From NCBI RefSeq assembly GCF_029952525.1, contig NZ_JASAOF010000009.1, positions 158,715-222,714 of the forward strand: a stretch of DNA of 64,000 nt. The letters run 5' to 3'. This document shows, one piece after another, positions 18,823-30,079 of the stretch. This stretch comes from Saccharopolyspora ipomoeae. GTDB taxonomy: Bacteria; Actinomycetota; Actinomycetes; Mycobacteriales; Pseudonocardiaceae. Below the pieces are notes generated by a model. It was not told the origin of the DNA, searched no databases, and was given only the letters and a program-made list of their open reading frames with translations. Made by a program: the position numbers and the translations under genes. Position 1 is the first letter of the stretch, and the number at the start of each line of letters is the position of its first letter.

Positions 18823-20289
18823 ATGAGGACAGTTCCGACGAGCAACAGCGCGCATCAACAGGACCTCGAGAGGGAATTGCAGCCGATCCCGGAGGAGGCC
18901 CGCACTCGTGCCGTGTCCGGGCAGTTCTGGATCTGGGCAGGCGCCAACATTGCTCCGATCAACTGGGTCTTGGGAGCGCTGGGGATCAAACTCGGGCTGG
19001 GGCTCACCGACGCGGTGTTCGTGCTCGTGGCCGGGAATCTGGTCGGCATGGCCCTGTTCGGGCTGTTCGTGCTGCTTGGTCAGCGCACCGGCGCCACCGG
19101 AATGGTGTTGTCCAGGGCGGCGTTCGGTCGGCGTGGCAACTACCTTCCGGCAGCTATCCAGGCGGCGTTGGCGGTCGGGTGGTGCGCGGTGAACACCTGG
19201 ATCATCCTCGATCTCGTCATGGCACTGCTGGGCGAGCTCGGCCTCGTCGATCCGGCGATGCACAACTATCCCGCCAAGATCGCGGTGTCCGGGATGATCA
19301 TGGTCGTGCAGGTGGTGATCTCCTGGATCGGGTACCGGGCCATCGCCGGCTTCGAGAAGTGGACGGTGCCGCCGACGGTCGTGGTCCTGGTGGCGATGTC
19401 GGTCGTCGCGTGGACGAAGCTCGACATCGACTGGAGTTACGCGGGGCCACCGGGTGCGCTGTTGTCCGGGTGGGATCGCTTCGCGGCGATGTCCGGCGTC
19501 ATGACCGCCATCGGGATCGGTTGGGGCATCACGTGGTTCACCTACGCGGCCGACTACTCCCGATTCGTGAGCCGGGAGGTTCCTCGCCGCAAGCTCTACC
19601 TGGCCAGTGCGCTCGGCCAGTTCCTCCCGGTGGTGTGGCTCGGCGTCCTAGGCGCTTCGCTGGCCACGAAGAACGGCGAGGCCGATCCCGGGCAGCTGAT
19701 CGTGAGCTCCTACGGTTCCCTCGCCGTGCCGGTCCTGCTCCTGGTGGTTCACGGGCCGATCGCGACGAACATCCTCAACATCTACACGTGCGGCGTCGCG
19801 GTGCAGGCGCTGGACCTGCGGATCTCGCGGCGCGGGCTGAGCGTGGTGGTCGGCGCGTTCGCGATGGCGTGCGTGATCTTCTTCGTCTACCAGGGCGACT
19901 TCGCGACGGTGCTGGACTCCTGGCTGGTCTCGCTGGTGGCGTGGGTGGCCGCTTGGGGTGCGATCATGCTGGTGCACTTCTACTGGTTCGAGCGCGGCAC
20001 CGCCGGTGTGCAGCGGTTGTTCGATCCCGTCGGGAGCTCCCGGCTGCCCGACGTCAACTCCGCGGCGTTGCTCGCTTTCGGCGCGGGGATCGTCGGGACC
20101 TGGTTGTTCATGCACGGCACCGTGGACGTCTTCCGAGGTCCATTGGCCGAGGCGCTCGGGGGTGTCGACCTGTCCTGGTTGGTCGGTGGCCTCGTGGCCG
20201 GTGCCCTGTACGCCCTGTTGGGATCGCGCGGTCGTCGCGGGCAGGACGGCCTGTCCGCGGAATCGGATGAGCGGAGGAGCAGCGAGTGA
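18823..20289 (+). CDS. NCS1-family permease (cytosine/allantoin/hydantoin type)
   Basis: A 488-residue membrane transporter with about twelve hydrophobic segments and the NCS1 signature near the N-terminus (QFWIWAGANIAPINWVLGALG) and GRRGNYLPAAIQAALAVGW. The family imports nucleobases, allantoin, hydantoins or related small N-heterocycles with a cation. GGAG lies 7 nt before the ATG. Its stop overlaps the next gene's GTG, so it is co-translated with the deacetylase-fold hydrolase, suggesting one imports the other's substrate. Given creatinase nearby, creatinine or a hydantoin is a plausible cargo. Confidence 0.85.
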   Translation: MRTVPTSNSAHQQDLERELQPIPEEARTRAVSGQFWIWAGANIAPINWVLGALGIKLGLGLTDAVFVLVAGNLVGMALFGLFVLLGQRTGATGMVLSRAAFGRRGNYLPAAIQAALAVGWCAVNTWIILDLVMALLGELGLVDPAMHNYPAKIAVSGMIMVVQVVISWIGYRAIAGFEKWTVPPTVVVLVAMSVVAWTKLDIDWSYAGPPGALLSGWDRFAAMSGVMTAIGIGWGITWFTYAADYSRFVSREVPRRKLYLASALGQFLPVVWLGVLGASLATKNGEADPGQLIVSSYGSLAVPVLLLVVHGPIATNILNIYTCGVAVQALDLRISRRGLSVVVGAFAMACVIFFVYQGDFATVLDSWLVSLVAWVAAWGAIMLVHFYWFERGTAGVQRLFDPVGSSRLPDVNSAALLAFGAGIVGTWLFMHGTVDVFRGPLAEALGGVDLSWLVGGLVAGALYALLGSRGRRGQDGLSAESDERRSSE

Positions 20290-21167
20290 CCGAAGAACGC
20301 GGTGTTGAATTCCCGTGGCCCGACGGCTATCGCGCGGCGAGCGCGTTCACCTTCGACGTGGACGCCGAGTCGTGCGTTCTGGCGAACGATCCGGCTGCTG
20401 CGGATCGGATGTCCTTGATGGGGCACCAGTCCTACGGCCCTCGCTTGGGAGTGCCCCGCTTGCTGAGGATGCTGGCGCGGCAGGACGTTCGGGCGACGTT
20501 CTTCGTCCCCGGGTTCACCGCCGACTGCTACCCCGACGTGGTGAGGTCCATCGTGGATCACGGGCACGAGATCGCTCATCACGGTTATCTGCACGAACCG
20601 ATGCGCGGGATCAGCGCGGAGGTCGAAGCCGAGTACCTGGATCGCGGGTTGGAGGCGCTGGACCGGGTCGCGGGCGTGCGGCCGGTCGGCTACCGGGCAC
20701 CGTGGTGGGAGACGAACTGGCACACCCCTCGTCTGCTCGCCGAGAGGGGCTTCGCGTACGACTCCAGCCTGCTCGACGAGGACGTGCCGTACCGCATCGC
20801 TACGAGCGCACCGGGATCGCCGTCGTTGATCGAGATCCCGGTGGACTGGGCGCTCGACGACTGGGAGCAGTACGCGTTCTACCCGGGCTGGACCGGCAGC
20901 GGGGTGATCGAGAGTCCGCTGAAGGTGTTGGAGATGTGGTGGTTGGAGGCACGCGCGCGGCACGCCGAGGCCGGCTGCTTCGTGCTCACCAACCACCCGT
21001 TCCTGTCCGGACGTCCGGCCAAGGCCCACGCGTTGGAAGAGCTCGTGGAGCGGGTGAAGGGACTGGACGGGATGTGGGTGACAACGTTGCAGGAGATCGC
21101 CGAACGCGCCGATGAGGTGTGCGGGGCCGGGAAGGTGCACCAACGGCCCGAGGTGCAGCAGCTCTGA
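20286..21167 (+). CDS. Polysaccharide-deacetylase-fold hydrolase, probably a cyclic imide/amide hydrolase
   Basis: A 293-residue NodB-fold protein. The metal site is visible: Asp24/Asp26 in FTFDVDAE and His99-x3-His103 (EIAHHGYLHE), with the RAPWWETN and ALDDWEQYAF segments typical of the PuuE/HpPgdA/cyclic-imidase branch. It has no signal peptide, so it acts in the cytoplasm and not on the cell wall. Coupling to an NCS1 permease and PucR points to hydrolysis of a cyclic amide such as an imide, hydantoin or allantoin. The precise substrate is inference. Confidence 0.75.
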   Translation: MTEERGVEFPWPDGYRAASAFTFDVDAESCVLANDPAAADRMSLMGHQSYGPRLGVPRLLRMLARQDVRATFFVPGFTADCYPDVVRSIVDHGHEIAHHGYLHEPMRGISAEVEAEYLDRGLEALDRVAGVRPVGYRAPWWETNWHTPRLLAERGFAYDSSLLDEDVPYRIATSAPGSPSLIEIPVDWALDDWEQYAFYPGWTGSGVIESPLKVLEMWWLEARARHAEAGCFVLTNHPFLSGRPAKAHALEELVERVKGLDGMWVTTLQEIAERADEVCGAGKVHQRPEVQQL

Positions 21168-21173
21168 CGCCAG

Positions 21174-21202
21174 CGGTGCCCCGCGCAACACGCGGGGCAC
21201 CG
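21174..21202. terminator. Bidirectional terminator between convergent genes
   Basis: A perfect 12-bp stem CGGTGCCCCGCG (21,174-21,185) closes over a 5-nt loop with 21,191-21,202. It lies between the converging deacetylase-fold gene and the IclR gene and can serve both. Confidence 0.8.
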
Positions 21203-21208
21203 GCACTA

Positions 21209-21994
21209 CTACTCCGGGGCGCCTAGCCGTTGGGAGATGTCGTCGGCTGTCGCCCGGACGACCTCGGCGAGCTGCTCGCGCAGGGATTCCGACACCCGGA
21301 AGCTCGGTGCGGACAGCAGCACCGCGGCGGTCGTCCGACCGCGGTGGTCGCGGACCGGGGCGCTGATCCCGATCTCTTCGACGGAGGTCTCCCCGGCGTT
21401 GATGGCGAAGCCGTCGGCTCGCACCTGGGCGAGGCGGTCGAGGTAGCGCTGCTTGGTGTGCTCGTCGTCGTGTCCTCCACCGAGCAGCCGCCGATCCAGC
21501 AGGTCCCGCACGTGCGCGGTGGGCAGCTCGGCGAGGAAGACCTGCACGGATGCGCTCGCCGAGGTCGTGTAGCGGGTGCCGATCGGGGTGGTGTGCTTGA
21601 CCTGCATCGGGCTGGGCACCTGTTCGACCGAGACGGACTCGTTGTCGCTCCACACCACCAGGGCTGAGGTCTCCTTGGTGCGCGCCGTGAGCTCTTCCAG
21701 CGCCGGGTAGGCGATGCGGCGCACGTCCAGGTCGGCCAGCAGCGGACCGGCGAGCCCGATCAGGCCCAAGCCCAGCCGGAACCGTCCGCTCTCCGGATCG
21801 CGGGCCACCAGGTTGAGCTGCTCCAGCTGCCCGAGGATGCGGGACGCGGTGCTCTTGTGGAGCTGGACCCGCCGGGAGATCTCGGTGACACCCAGCGCGG
21901 GCTCCCCGATCGAGAAGGCGCGCAGGACGCTGATGCCGTTCTGCAGCGCGGAAGGCGCGCTGGTGGTGTTCTCGTCGTCGGCGCGGCCGGTCAT
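21209..21994 (-). CDS. IclR-family regulator
   Basis: A 261-residue regulator with an IclR winged helix (ALQNGISVLRAFSIGEPALG, TEISRRVQLHKSTASRIL at about residues 37-54) and the effector domain (YPALEELTARTKETSALVVW; GRTTAAVLLSAPSFRV). It lies downstream of creatinase on the same strand, separated by a strong hairpin, so it may have its own promoter. Creatinase and the glucuronide genes are the nearest plausible targets. Confidence 0.9.
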   Translation of the reverse strand: MTGRADDENTTSAPSALQNGISVLRAFSIGEPALGVTEISRRVQLHKSTASRILGQLEQLNLVARDPESGRFRLGLGLIGLAGPLLADLDVRRIAYPALEELTARTKETSALVVWSDNESVSVEQVPSPMQVKHTTPIGTRYTTSASASVQVFLAELPTAHVRDLLDRRLLGGGHDDEHTKQRYLDRLAQVRADGFAINAGETSVEEIGISAPVRDHRGRTTAAVLLSAPSFRVSESLREQLAEVVRATADDISQRLGAPE

Positions 21995-22015
21995 GCGGAT
22001 GCTCCTTCACACCGC

Positions 22016-22054
22016 CGGTGCCCGGTGCGGGACGGAGACCCGCACCGGGCACCG
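22016..22054 (-). terminator. Terminator after creatinase
   Basis: A perfect 16-bp stem (CGGTGCCCGGTGCGGG at 22,016-22,031 with 22,039-22,054) and a 7-nt loop lie 8 bases after the creatinase stop, between it and the IclR start. Confidence 0.82.
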
Positions 22055-22062
22055 AATGCTGC

Positions 22063-23283
22063 TCAGTTCTTGATGATGTTGTGCTCGGCGCCGTAGGGGA
22101 AGCCGGTGATGTTCTCGGCGCCATCCTCGGTGATCACGAGGATGTCATGCTCGCGGTACCCACCGGCTCCGGCCCGGCCCTCCGGAATGGTGATCATCGG
22201 CTCCATGGAGACGACCATGCCGGGTTCGAGCACTGTGGTGATGTCCTCCCGCAGTTCGAGCCCGGCCTCACGGCCGTAGTAGTGCGAGAGCACGCCGAAG
22301 GAGTGCCCGTAGCCGAAGGTGCGGTTCGGCAGCAGGCCTTCGGCTTCGTAGATCGTGTTGAGCTCGGTGGCGATCTCACCGCACACCGCGCCGGGGCGGA
22401 TGAGTTCGAGGCCGCGCTCGTGCACCGCGGTGTTGACTTGCCAGTACCGCAGGTGCTCGACGGAAGGCTCGCCGTAGAACAGCGTCCGTTCTAGAGCGGT
22501 GTAGTAGCCGGCGATCATGGGGAAGCAGTTCAGGCTCAGGATGTCGCCGTCGCGGACCTGACGACTGGTCGCCCAGTTGTGCGCGCCGTCGGTGTTGATC
22601 CCGGACTGGAACCACACCCAGGTGTCGCGCAGTTCGGCGTGCGGGAAGGTGCGGGCGATTTCCCGCACCATGGCCTGGGTCCCGGCGAGCGCCACCTCGT
22701 ACTCCGGTACGCCTTCGGCGATCGCTTCGACCACGGCGGCACCGCCGAGATCAGCGATCCGGGCGCCGTGCTTGATCAGCTCGATCTCCTCGGCGGACTT
22801 GATCATCCGCTGGCGCATGGTCGCTGCGGAGACATCGACGAGGTCGAGCGAGGGGAGGGCATCGGCCAGCTGCGCGCGCAGCATCGGCGGGATGTGGTCG
22901 TCCTCGACTCCGAGCGTGCCCGATGTGACGCCCGAGCGCGCCAGCACGGTGCTGACGGCGTGCAGGAAATTGTCGCGCCGCCAATCGGTGTAGACGATGT
23001 TGTCGCCGAAGCTGCGGCGCCAGGGTTGCCCGGCGTCGATGTTGGCCGAGACGGTGACGTGCTCGTTCGCGGTCACCACGAGGGCGTAGTTGCGGCCGAA
23101 CGCGGTGTAGAGGAAGTCGCTGTAGTAGTTGATGTTGTGGTAGCTGGTGAACACGACCGCGTTGATGCCGGCGTCGGCCATGTGCTCGCGCAGCGCGGCC
23201 ACCCTGCGGTTCATCTCGGTGTCGGAGAACGTCGGCTGGACCCGCTCGCCGTTGTGGATCTCCTTGAGCCGTTCGAGGTTCAT
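22063..23283 (-). CDS. creA: Creatinase (creatine amidinohydrolase)
   Basis: Hydrolyses creatine to sarcosine and urea. The 406-residue protein has the M24 pita-bread fold and tracks Pseudomonas creatinase closely: FTSYHNINYYSDFLY, SANIDAGQPWRR, FQSGINTDGAHN with His235 at the catalytic histidine position, LSLNCFPMIAGYYTALERTL, TFGYGHSFG and GAGGYREHDILV. The ATG at 23,283 follows AAAGGA. Creatininase and sarcosine oxidase genes are not in the window. Other M24 members (Xaa-Pro peptidase, ectoine hydrolase) are less similar. Confidence 0.93.
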   Translation of the reverse strand: MNLERLKEIHNGERVQPTFSDTEMNRRVAALREHMADAGINAVVFTSYHNINYYSDFLYTAFGRNYALVVTANEHVTVSANIDAGQPWRRSFGDNIVYTDWRRDNFLHAVSTVLARSGVTSGTLGVEDDHIPPMLRAQLADALPSLDLVDVSAATMRQRMIKSAEEIELIKHGARIADLGGAAVVEAIAEGVPEYEVALAGTQAMVREIARTFPHAELRDTWVWFQSGINTDGAHNWATSRQVRDGDILSLNCFPMIAGYYTALERTLFYGEPSVEHLRYWQVNTAVHERGLELIRPGAVCGEIATELNTIYEAEGLLPNRTFGYGHSFGVLSHYYGREAGLELREDITTVLEPGMVVSMEPMITIPEGRAGAGGYREHDILVITEDGAENITGFPYGAEHNIIKN

Positions 23284-23536
23284 CGGACACGTCCTTTCTC
23301 GTTGGCGTCCCGCAGTGGCTGCCAGTACCGGGTGATGCACTCCTGGACCGATGCGCTGGCCATAAAGGTGCAACAGAGTTGCGCTCAGAGAAACGTATGA
23401 GGTCGACCGAGGGGTGTCAACCCAGGTGGAAACGCGATAAATAGCCGCGTGATCCTGACTCTGCTGCCTTTGCGAGGCGCCAAGGTGATGTCAAGTGCGC
23501 AACGTATGTGCGTTCACTGCAACAATCAGTGATGCT
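23284..23536. promoter_or_regulatory. Creatinase upstream region with candidate operator
   Basis: This stretch separates the creatinase start from the uidB terminator and reads as promoter DNA. It contains the inverted repeat GCAAC-AGA-GTTGC at 23,370-23,382 and two direct copies of AACGTATG (about 23,392 and 23,502). The IclR product encoded downstream could bind here. No open reading frame is supported. Confidence 0.4.
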
Positions 23537-23588
23537 CGAACGAGAGCCGGCGCATCCCCGGGGGACGGAGATCGCCGGCTCTCGTTCG
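23537..23588 (-). terminator. Terminator after uidB
   Basis: A 16-bp perfect stem (CGAACGAGAGCCGGCG at 23,537-23,552 with 23,573-23,588) and 20-nt loop lie 10 bases beyond the uidB stop. Confidence 0.8.
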
Positions 23589-23598
23589 TGGCTCAGCT

Positions 23599-24948
23599 TC
23601 AGGAGGTGTGCGGATCCACCACGCGTGAACGTCGATCGGCGACCTCGGCCGTGATCTCCCGGAAGCGGCTCTCGGTGAGCGGGTAGGAAAGCATGATCAC
23701 GATCGCGATGATCACGCAGCCCGCCGGGACGACACCGGCCGCGGCGCGAATGCCCCACACCGCCACCTCGGTCTGCGCGGAGGTGCCGCTGACGTAACCG
23801 GCCAGCCCGATCGTGTAAGCCGCCGTCGCCCCGCCGACGGCTTGGCCGAGCTTGCGGACGAACGAGAAGACCGCGTAGGTCGCGCCTTCCATGCGGACCC
23901 CGGTCTGCCACTCGCCGTACTCGACGGTGTCGGCCTCCAGCGACCACATGAGCGTGTTCACCAGTCCGAGCCCCATCCCTACGAGCACGAAGAACCCGAG
24001 CGAGACCCAGGGCAGGGACGAGGGTGCGAACATGACGCCCGCCGAGCCGGTGATCATGACCATCCCTGCCCCGATGTAGCCGGACTTCTTGCCGAACCTG
24101 CGCACGACGAACGGGGCCAGGGGTGCCAGCAGGAACATCAGTCCCACCTGAGCCACGGTGATGAAGATGTAGAAGTTGGCGTTTCCCAGCACGTCGCGGG
24201 CGTAGTACACGCCGATCGTCTGCAGCGAGAACATCGCGGTGAGGAAGAACAGGGAACTGGCGCACAGCAGGATCAACGGCCGGTTGCGCCTGAGGGTGGC
24301 CAGGCTCTCCTTCAGGCTGACCTTCTGGACTTCGCGTTCGACCGTCTCGCGGGCGGTGAAGAAGGTGAACAGGTACAGCGCGCCCCCGATGACCACCACC
24401 GCGAGGGTGGTCAGCAGCATCGAGTGCTGCAGGTTCGCTGCGCTCTTGATCTGCGGCGACACCACCAGGCTCAGCAGCAGGATGGTCGCGGCGGCACCCA
24501 TCGACCGGGCGCTGGCCAGCTTCGAGCGCTCGACCGGGTCTTGGGTCATGGCCGCCGCCAGCGAACCGTAGGGGATGTTGACCAGGCTGTAGGCCGTGCC
24601 GACCGCCGCGTAGGTCACCACGGCGTAGACCAGCTTGCCGGTCAGGCTCCAGTCTGGGACGGAGAACGTCGCCACGTTGAGCAGCAGCAGCGGGAGGGAG
24701 GCGAACAGCAGCCACGGGCGGAACTTGCCCCAGCGGGTGGAGGTCTTGTCGACCAGGCCGCCGGCGACGAGATCGGCGAGCGCGTCCCAGACGCGCACGA
24801 CCAGCAAGATCGTTCCCGCGGCCGCGGCCGGGATTCCGGCGACGTCGGTGTAGTAGAGCAGCAGGAACATCGACGCCATGGAGAAGGCCAGGTTGTTGGC
24901 CATGTCCCCGGCGCCGTAGCCGAGGAGCTGGGTGATCCGGAGTTTCAT
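23599..24948 (-). CDS. uidB: Glucuronide:cation symporter (GPH family)
   Basis: A 449-residue twelve-helix transporter of the glycoside-pentoside-hexuronide family. It has LLGYGAGDMANNLAFSM at the N-terminus, RVWDALADLVAGGLVDKT, and the late NTLMWSLEADTVEYGEWQTG motif. The ATG at 24,948 has AGGAGG at 6 nt; an upstream in-frame ATG would add 11 residues. It starts 40 bases after uidA ends, so the two form an operon for importing and splitting beta-glucuronides. Confidence 0.88.
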   Translation of the reverse strand: MKLRITQLLGYGAGDMANNLAFSMASMFLLLYYTDVAGIPAAAAGTILLVVRVWDALADLVAGGLVDKTSTRWGKFRPWLLFASLPLLLLNVATFSVPDWSLTGKLVYAVVTYAAVGTAYSLVNIPYGSLAAAMTQDPVERSKLASARSMGAAATILLLSLVVSPQIKSAANLQHSMLLTTLAVVVIGGALYLFTFFTARETVEREVQKVSLKESLATLRRNRPLILLCASSLFFLTAMFSLQTIGVYYARDVLGNANFYIFITVAQVGLMFLLAPLAPFVVRRFGKKSGYIGAGMVMITGSAGVMFAPSSLPWVSLGFFVLVGMGLGLVNTLMWSLEADTVEYGEWQTGVRMEGATYAVFSFVRKLGQAVGGATAAYTIGLAGYVSGTSAQTEVAVWGIRAAAGVVPAGCVIIAIVIMLSYPLTESRFREITAEVADRRSRVVDPHTS

Positions 24949-24988
24949 GGAATTCCTCCTCGATGAGGAATCAGCGGGCAACGCGGTC

Positions 24989-27440
<2,452 letters not shown>

Positions 27441-27840
27441 TTATCCCGCGATCAGCCACTCCTCACGGCTCACGCGGTCCCCAGGCGAAGCCGCCGCAGC
27501 AGGGGTGGTGATCAGCGCCATGCGGGCCAGCATCGTGGACAGGCGGGGTGACAGGACGCCGAGGGACAGTCCGATCTGGAGTACGACGAGCTCGGTGACG
27601 CCCCGGCAGTTCATCATTAGACCCGAACCGGCCGACGGCCGCCACCCGTGCCCCAGGACCCGGGCGAAAACCGCCGCGCTCACGATCTTTCCCGCCACCG
27701 CCAGCAGGGTGATCAACCCTCGACCTTACCGAGGACCTCGCGGACCGTCGGGGAACCGCGCGGAACTGCGAGAACGGCCAGGTGGCGCCGAATATGCCGT
27801 GGGCGCCGATGGTCTCGGTGATCCACGCAGAGGTGAGCAG
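27441..27840 (-). pseudogene. Remnant of a cation:proton antiporter
   Basis: Two fragments of a Kef/Na+:H+ antiporter survive. The upstream one reads LLTSAWITETIGAHGIFGA (27,840 leftward), matching the family's conserved helix; the downstream one, in another frame (27,716-27,441), reads LLAVAGKIVSAAVFARVLGH then MMNCRGVTELVVLQIGLSLG. The 75 bases between them are far too few for the normal spacing, so there is an internal deletion plus a frameshift, and the N-terminal half is missing. Confidence 0.7.
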
Positions 27841-27891
27841 AGGAGATGAAAGGATCGTGTGGGGTGGCGGGTGCCCCTCGCGGGCGGTTCT

Positions 27892-29475
27892 TCAGACGTG
27901 GTCGGCATTCGGGCCCTTCCCCATGGGGGATGTGAGGCGTGTGAGCAAGGCGGTCAGTGAGCTCGGGTCGTCCACGGCGTAGTGGGCCCAGGTCAGGCGG
28001 TCGCCGTGCTCGGTGCTGCGCACGACGATGCCGATACCGTCGTCGTGGATTTCGCGCAGGGCGTCTTCGTCGGTGTAGTCATCCCCGGCGAAGACAGGCA
28101 CCACGTCCGTGCCGGACAGACCCATGCGGTCCAGCAGCCATCGCAGAGCCCTGCCCTTGTTCCATTGGACGTTGGGCAGGAGCTCGATCACCCTCCGCCC
28201 GTGCGCCGGGCGGAGGGTGGTGAACCCGCGACCGATGCGGGCCACGGTGGACATCACGTCTTCGGTGCGATCCGTCCGGACGTTGCGGTAGTGCACCGCG
28301 AGGGCGAATCGCTTCCGGTCGACGAGCGCGCCCGGGACGCCTGCCAGCTCGTCGCGGAGGAGCCGCTCGGCGTTGTCGAGGTCGGACGATGCCGTTTCGC
28401 CGGCATGTTGCGTGATCAGTTCGCCCTCGGGGTCCGCCAGTTCGAAACCGTGGCTGCCCGCGTACCAGAGGTTTTCGATGCGGATCCTGCACCGCAAGTC
28501 TTGCAGGTCTCGGCCGCTGAGTATCGCCACCGGGCTGTGCCTGGCGAGCCGCTGCAGGACGTTCCTCGTGCGCCAGGGCATGGTGACCTTGGTGGGATCA
28601 TCGCGAATCTGCGCGAGCGTCCCGTCGAAGTCCAGGAGCAGTACCGGGTTGTGGTCTCGGATCCGGTCGGCGATCTCGTTCCAGCAGTGGTGGGCGTCGG
28701 GAACTTCGGACAGGCGGCGCTCCGGCGAGGGCCCTACGGAGATGTCGTTGAGCGTCGACACGACCGCATCTGCGCCGGATTCCAGCAAGCGGTTCGGCGG
28801 GCCGGTGCGCGCGATTCCGATGGTGAGTCCGAGGAATCCTGCTCTGGAGGCTTGGACTCCGGCCTTGGCGTCTTCGATGACCACGCATGCCGAGGCCGGG
28901 GTGCTGAGGCGGTGCGCAGCTTCGAGGAAGATCGCGGGTGCGGGTTTGCCGGGCAGACCGAGTCGGTCCGCGAGCACCCCGTCGACGCGGACGTCGAACA
29001 GCTGCGCCGCACCCGCTCGTTCCAGGACCTGGGCGCAGTTGCGGCTGGCCGAGATGACTGCGGTCCGGATGCCTCGGCTGCGCAGAGATTCGATCAGCGG
29101 TACCACGTCGTGGAACAGCAACGTTCTCGTCGCAGCCAGCGCATCCAGGAAGTACCGATCCTTGAGCTCGCCCAGTCCGTGGGCGGTTTCGAAGCCGGCT
29201 TCGTCGACCGCAGCTCCTCCCGGAACCGAGATGCCCCGTGACCGCAGGAAGTCCACCACCCCGTCGATACGTCGTTTCCCGTCGACGTAGTCGGCGTAGT
29301 CCGCTTCCCGGAACGGTTGGTGATCTTCGCTTGAGCTGCGCTGGCGCGAGGCCAGGTACTGGTCGAAGAGGCGCTTCCACGCTGCGAAGTGCACCGCGGC
29401 GGTATCGGTGATCACGCCATCCATGTCGAACAAGACCGCGCGATAGCGGCGAGGGTCGATGTTCGTGGTGACCAT
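27892..29475 (-). CDS. otsB1: Beta-phosphoglucomutase-like HAD fused to trehalose-6-phosphate phosphatase
   Basis: A 527-residue two-domain protein. Residues 1-245 are a HAD phosphohydrolase of the beta-phosphoglucomutase type (Asp17 and Asp19 in FDMDGVITD). Residues 265-527 are an OtsB trehalose-6-phosphate phosphatase (Asp282 and Asp284 in LDFDGTLAQI; YAGSHGFE; WNKGRALRWLL; GDDYTDEDAL). The pair corresponds to the first 40% of M. tuberculosis OtsB1 (Rv2006). The GH65 part of that protein is encoded separately at 30,080-32,500. In Mycobacterium, Rv2006 is a dormancy (DosR) regulon gene. Confidence 0.88.
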   Translation of the reverse strand: MVTTNIDPRRYRAVLFDMDGVITDTAAVHFAAWKRLFDQYLASRQRSSSEDHQPFREADYADYVDGKRRIDGVVDFLRSRGISVPGGAAVDEAGFETAHGLGELKDRYFLDALAATRTLLFHDVVPLIESLRSRGIRTAVISASRNCAQVLERAGAAQLFDVRVDGVLADRLGLPGKPAPAIFLEAAHRLSTPASACVVIEDAKAGVQASRAGFLGLTIGIARTGPPNRLLESGADAVVSTLNDISVGPSPERRLSEVPDAHHCWNEIADRIRDHNPVLLLDFDGTLAQIRDDPTKVTMPWRTRNVLQRLARHSPVAILSGRDLQDLRCRIRIENLWYAGSHGFELADPEGELITQHAGETASSDLDNAERLLRDELAGVPGALVDRKRFALAVHYRNVRTDRTEDVMSTVARIGRGFTTLRPAHGRRVIELLPNVQWNKGRALRWLLDRMGLSGTDVVPVFAGDDYTDEDALREIHDDGIGIVVRSTEHGDRLTWAHYAVDDPSSLTALLTRLTSPMGKGPNADHV

Positions 29476-29630
29476 GTCAACTCCGACCGTCCACCGAGTA
29501 GCGCTGCTCCATCAAGTACCCGGATCTGCGCGTGGTATTCATCGCCGTTCGGGACCGGGCCGAGGCGGTGCCGGTCGGGAGCCTGCCGTCGCGGTTCGGC
29601 CGCACCCACACCTGCGGCACCGGGGCACGA

Positions 29631-29921
29631 CTAGAAGTCGTGGTCGGATTCGGGTGGACCGGCCGCCTGGATTCGGCGGAGGTGGAAGTGTCGGATGAGG
29701 CGGATGCTCGGACGAATCGCCAGTTCGATGCTGCCGAAGAGGAACATCCAAGTGCCGAGCGTGGATGTGGACGGCTGGAAGAACATGATGCTGCCGGCGA
29801 TGAACCAGGCAGCGATGAGGATGTCGTTGACGATGCTCGCGGTCTCGTAGCGGTGGCGGAGGAGGAGTTCTCCATGACCGATGCGCCACCTTCGAGGAGG
29901 TGAGGTGGTTGAGTCATCCAT
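29631..29921 (-). CDS. YrhK-domain membrane protein
   Basis: A 96-residue protein with two hydrophobic segments (ETASIVNDILIAAWFIAGSI and LGTWMFLFGSIELAIRPSIR), the pattern of the YrhK domain. The function of the domain is unknown. It sits between the two parts of the split OtsB1-like system, all on the minus strand. Confidence 0.75.
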   Translation of the reverse strand: MDDSTTSPPRRWRIGHGELLLRHRYETASIVNDILIAAWFIAGSIMFFQPSTSTLGTWMFLFGSIELAIRPSIRLIRHFHLRRIQAAGPPESDHDF

Positions 29922-30079
29922 GTTCCCATCCTCGATGCTGTTGCCCGCGCTGTGGAGAGGACTTCGTCATGCAGTTCTGCGCGACACCCCGTCCAACGAT
30001 TCAGGATCACGGGCGTGACCGCCGGATTCGCCGCAGCCCGCCCGGCTCGGTCTGCCACGCCGTGGTCAACCGCGTCCGA

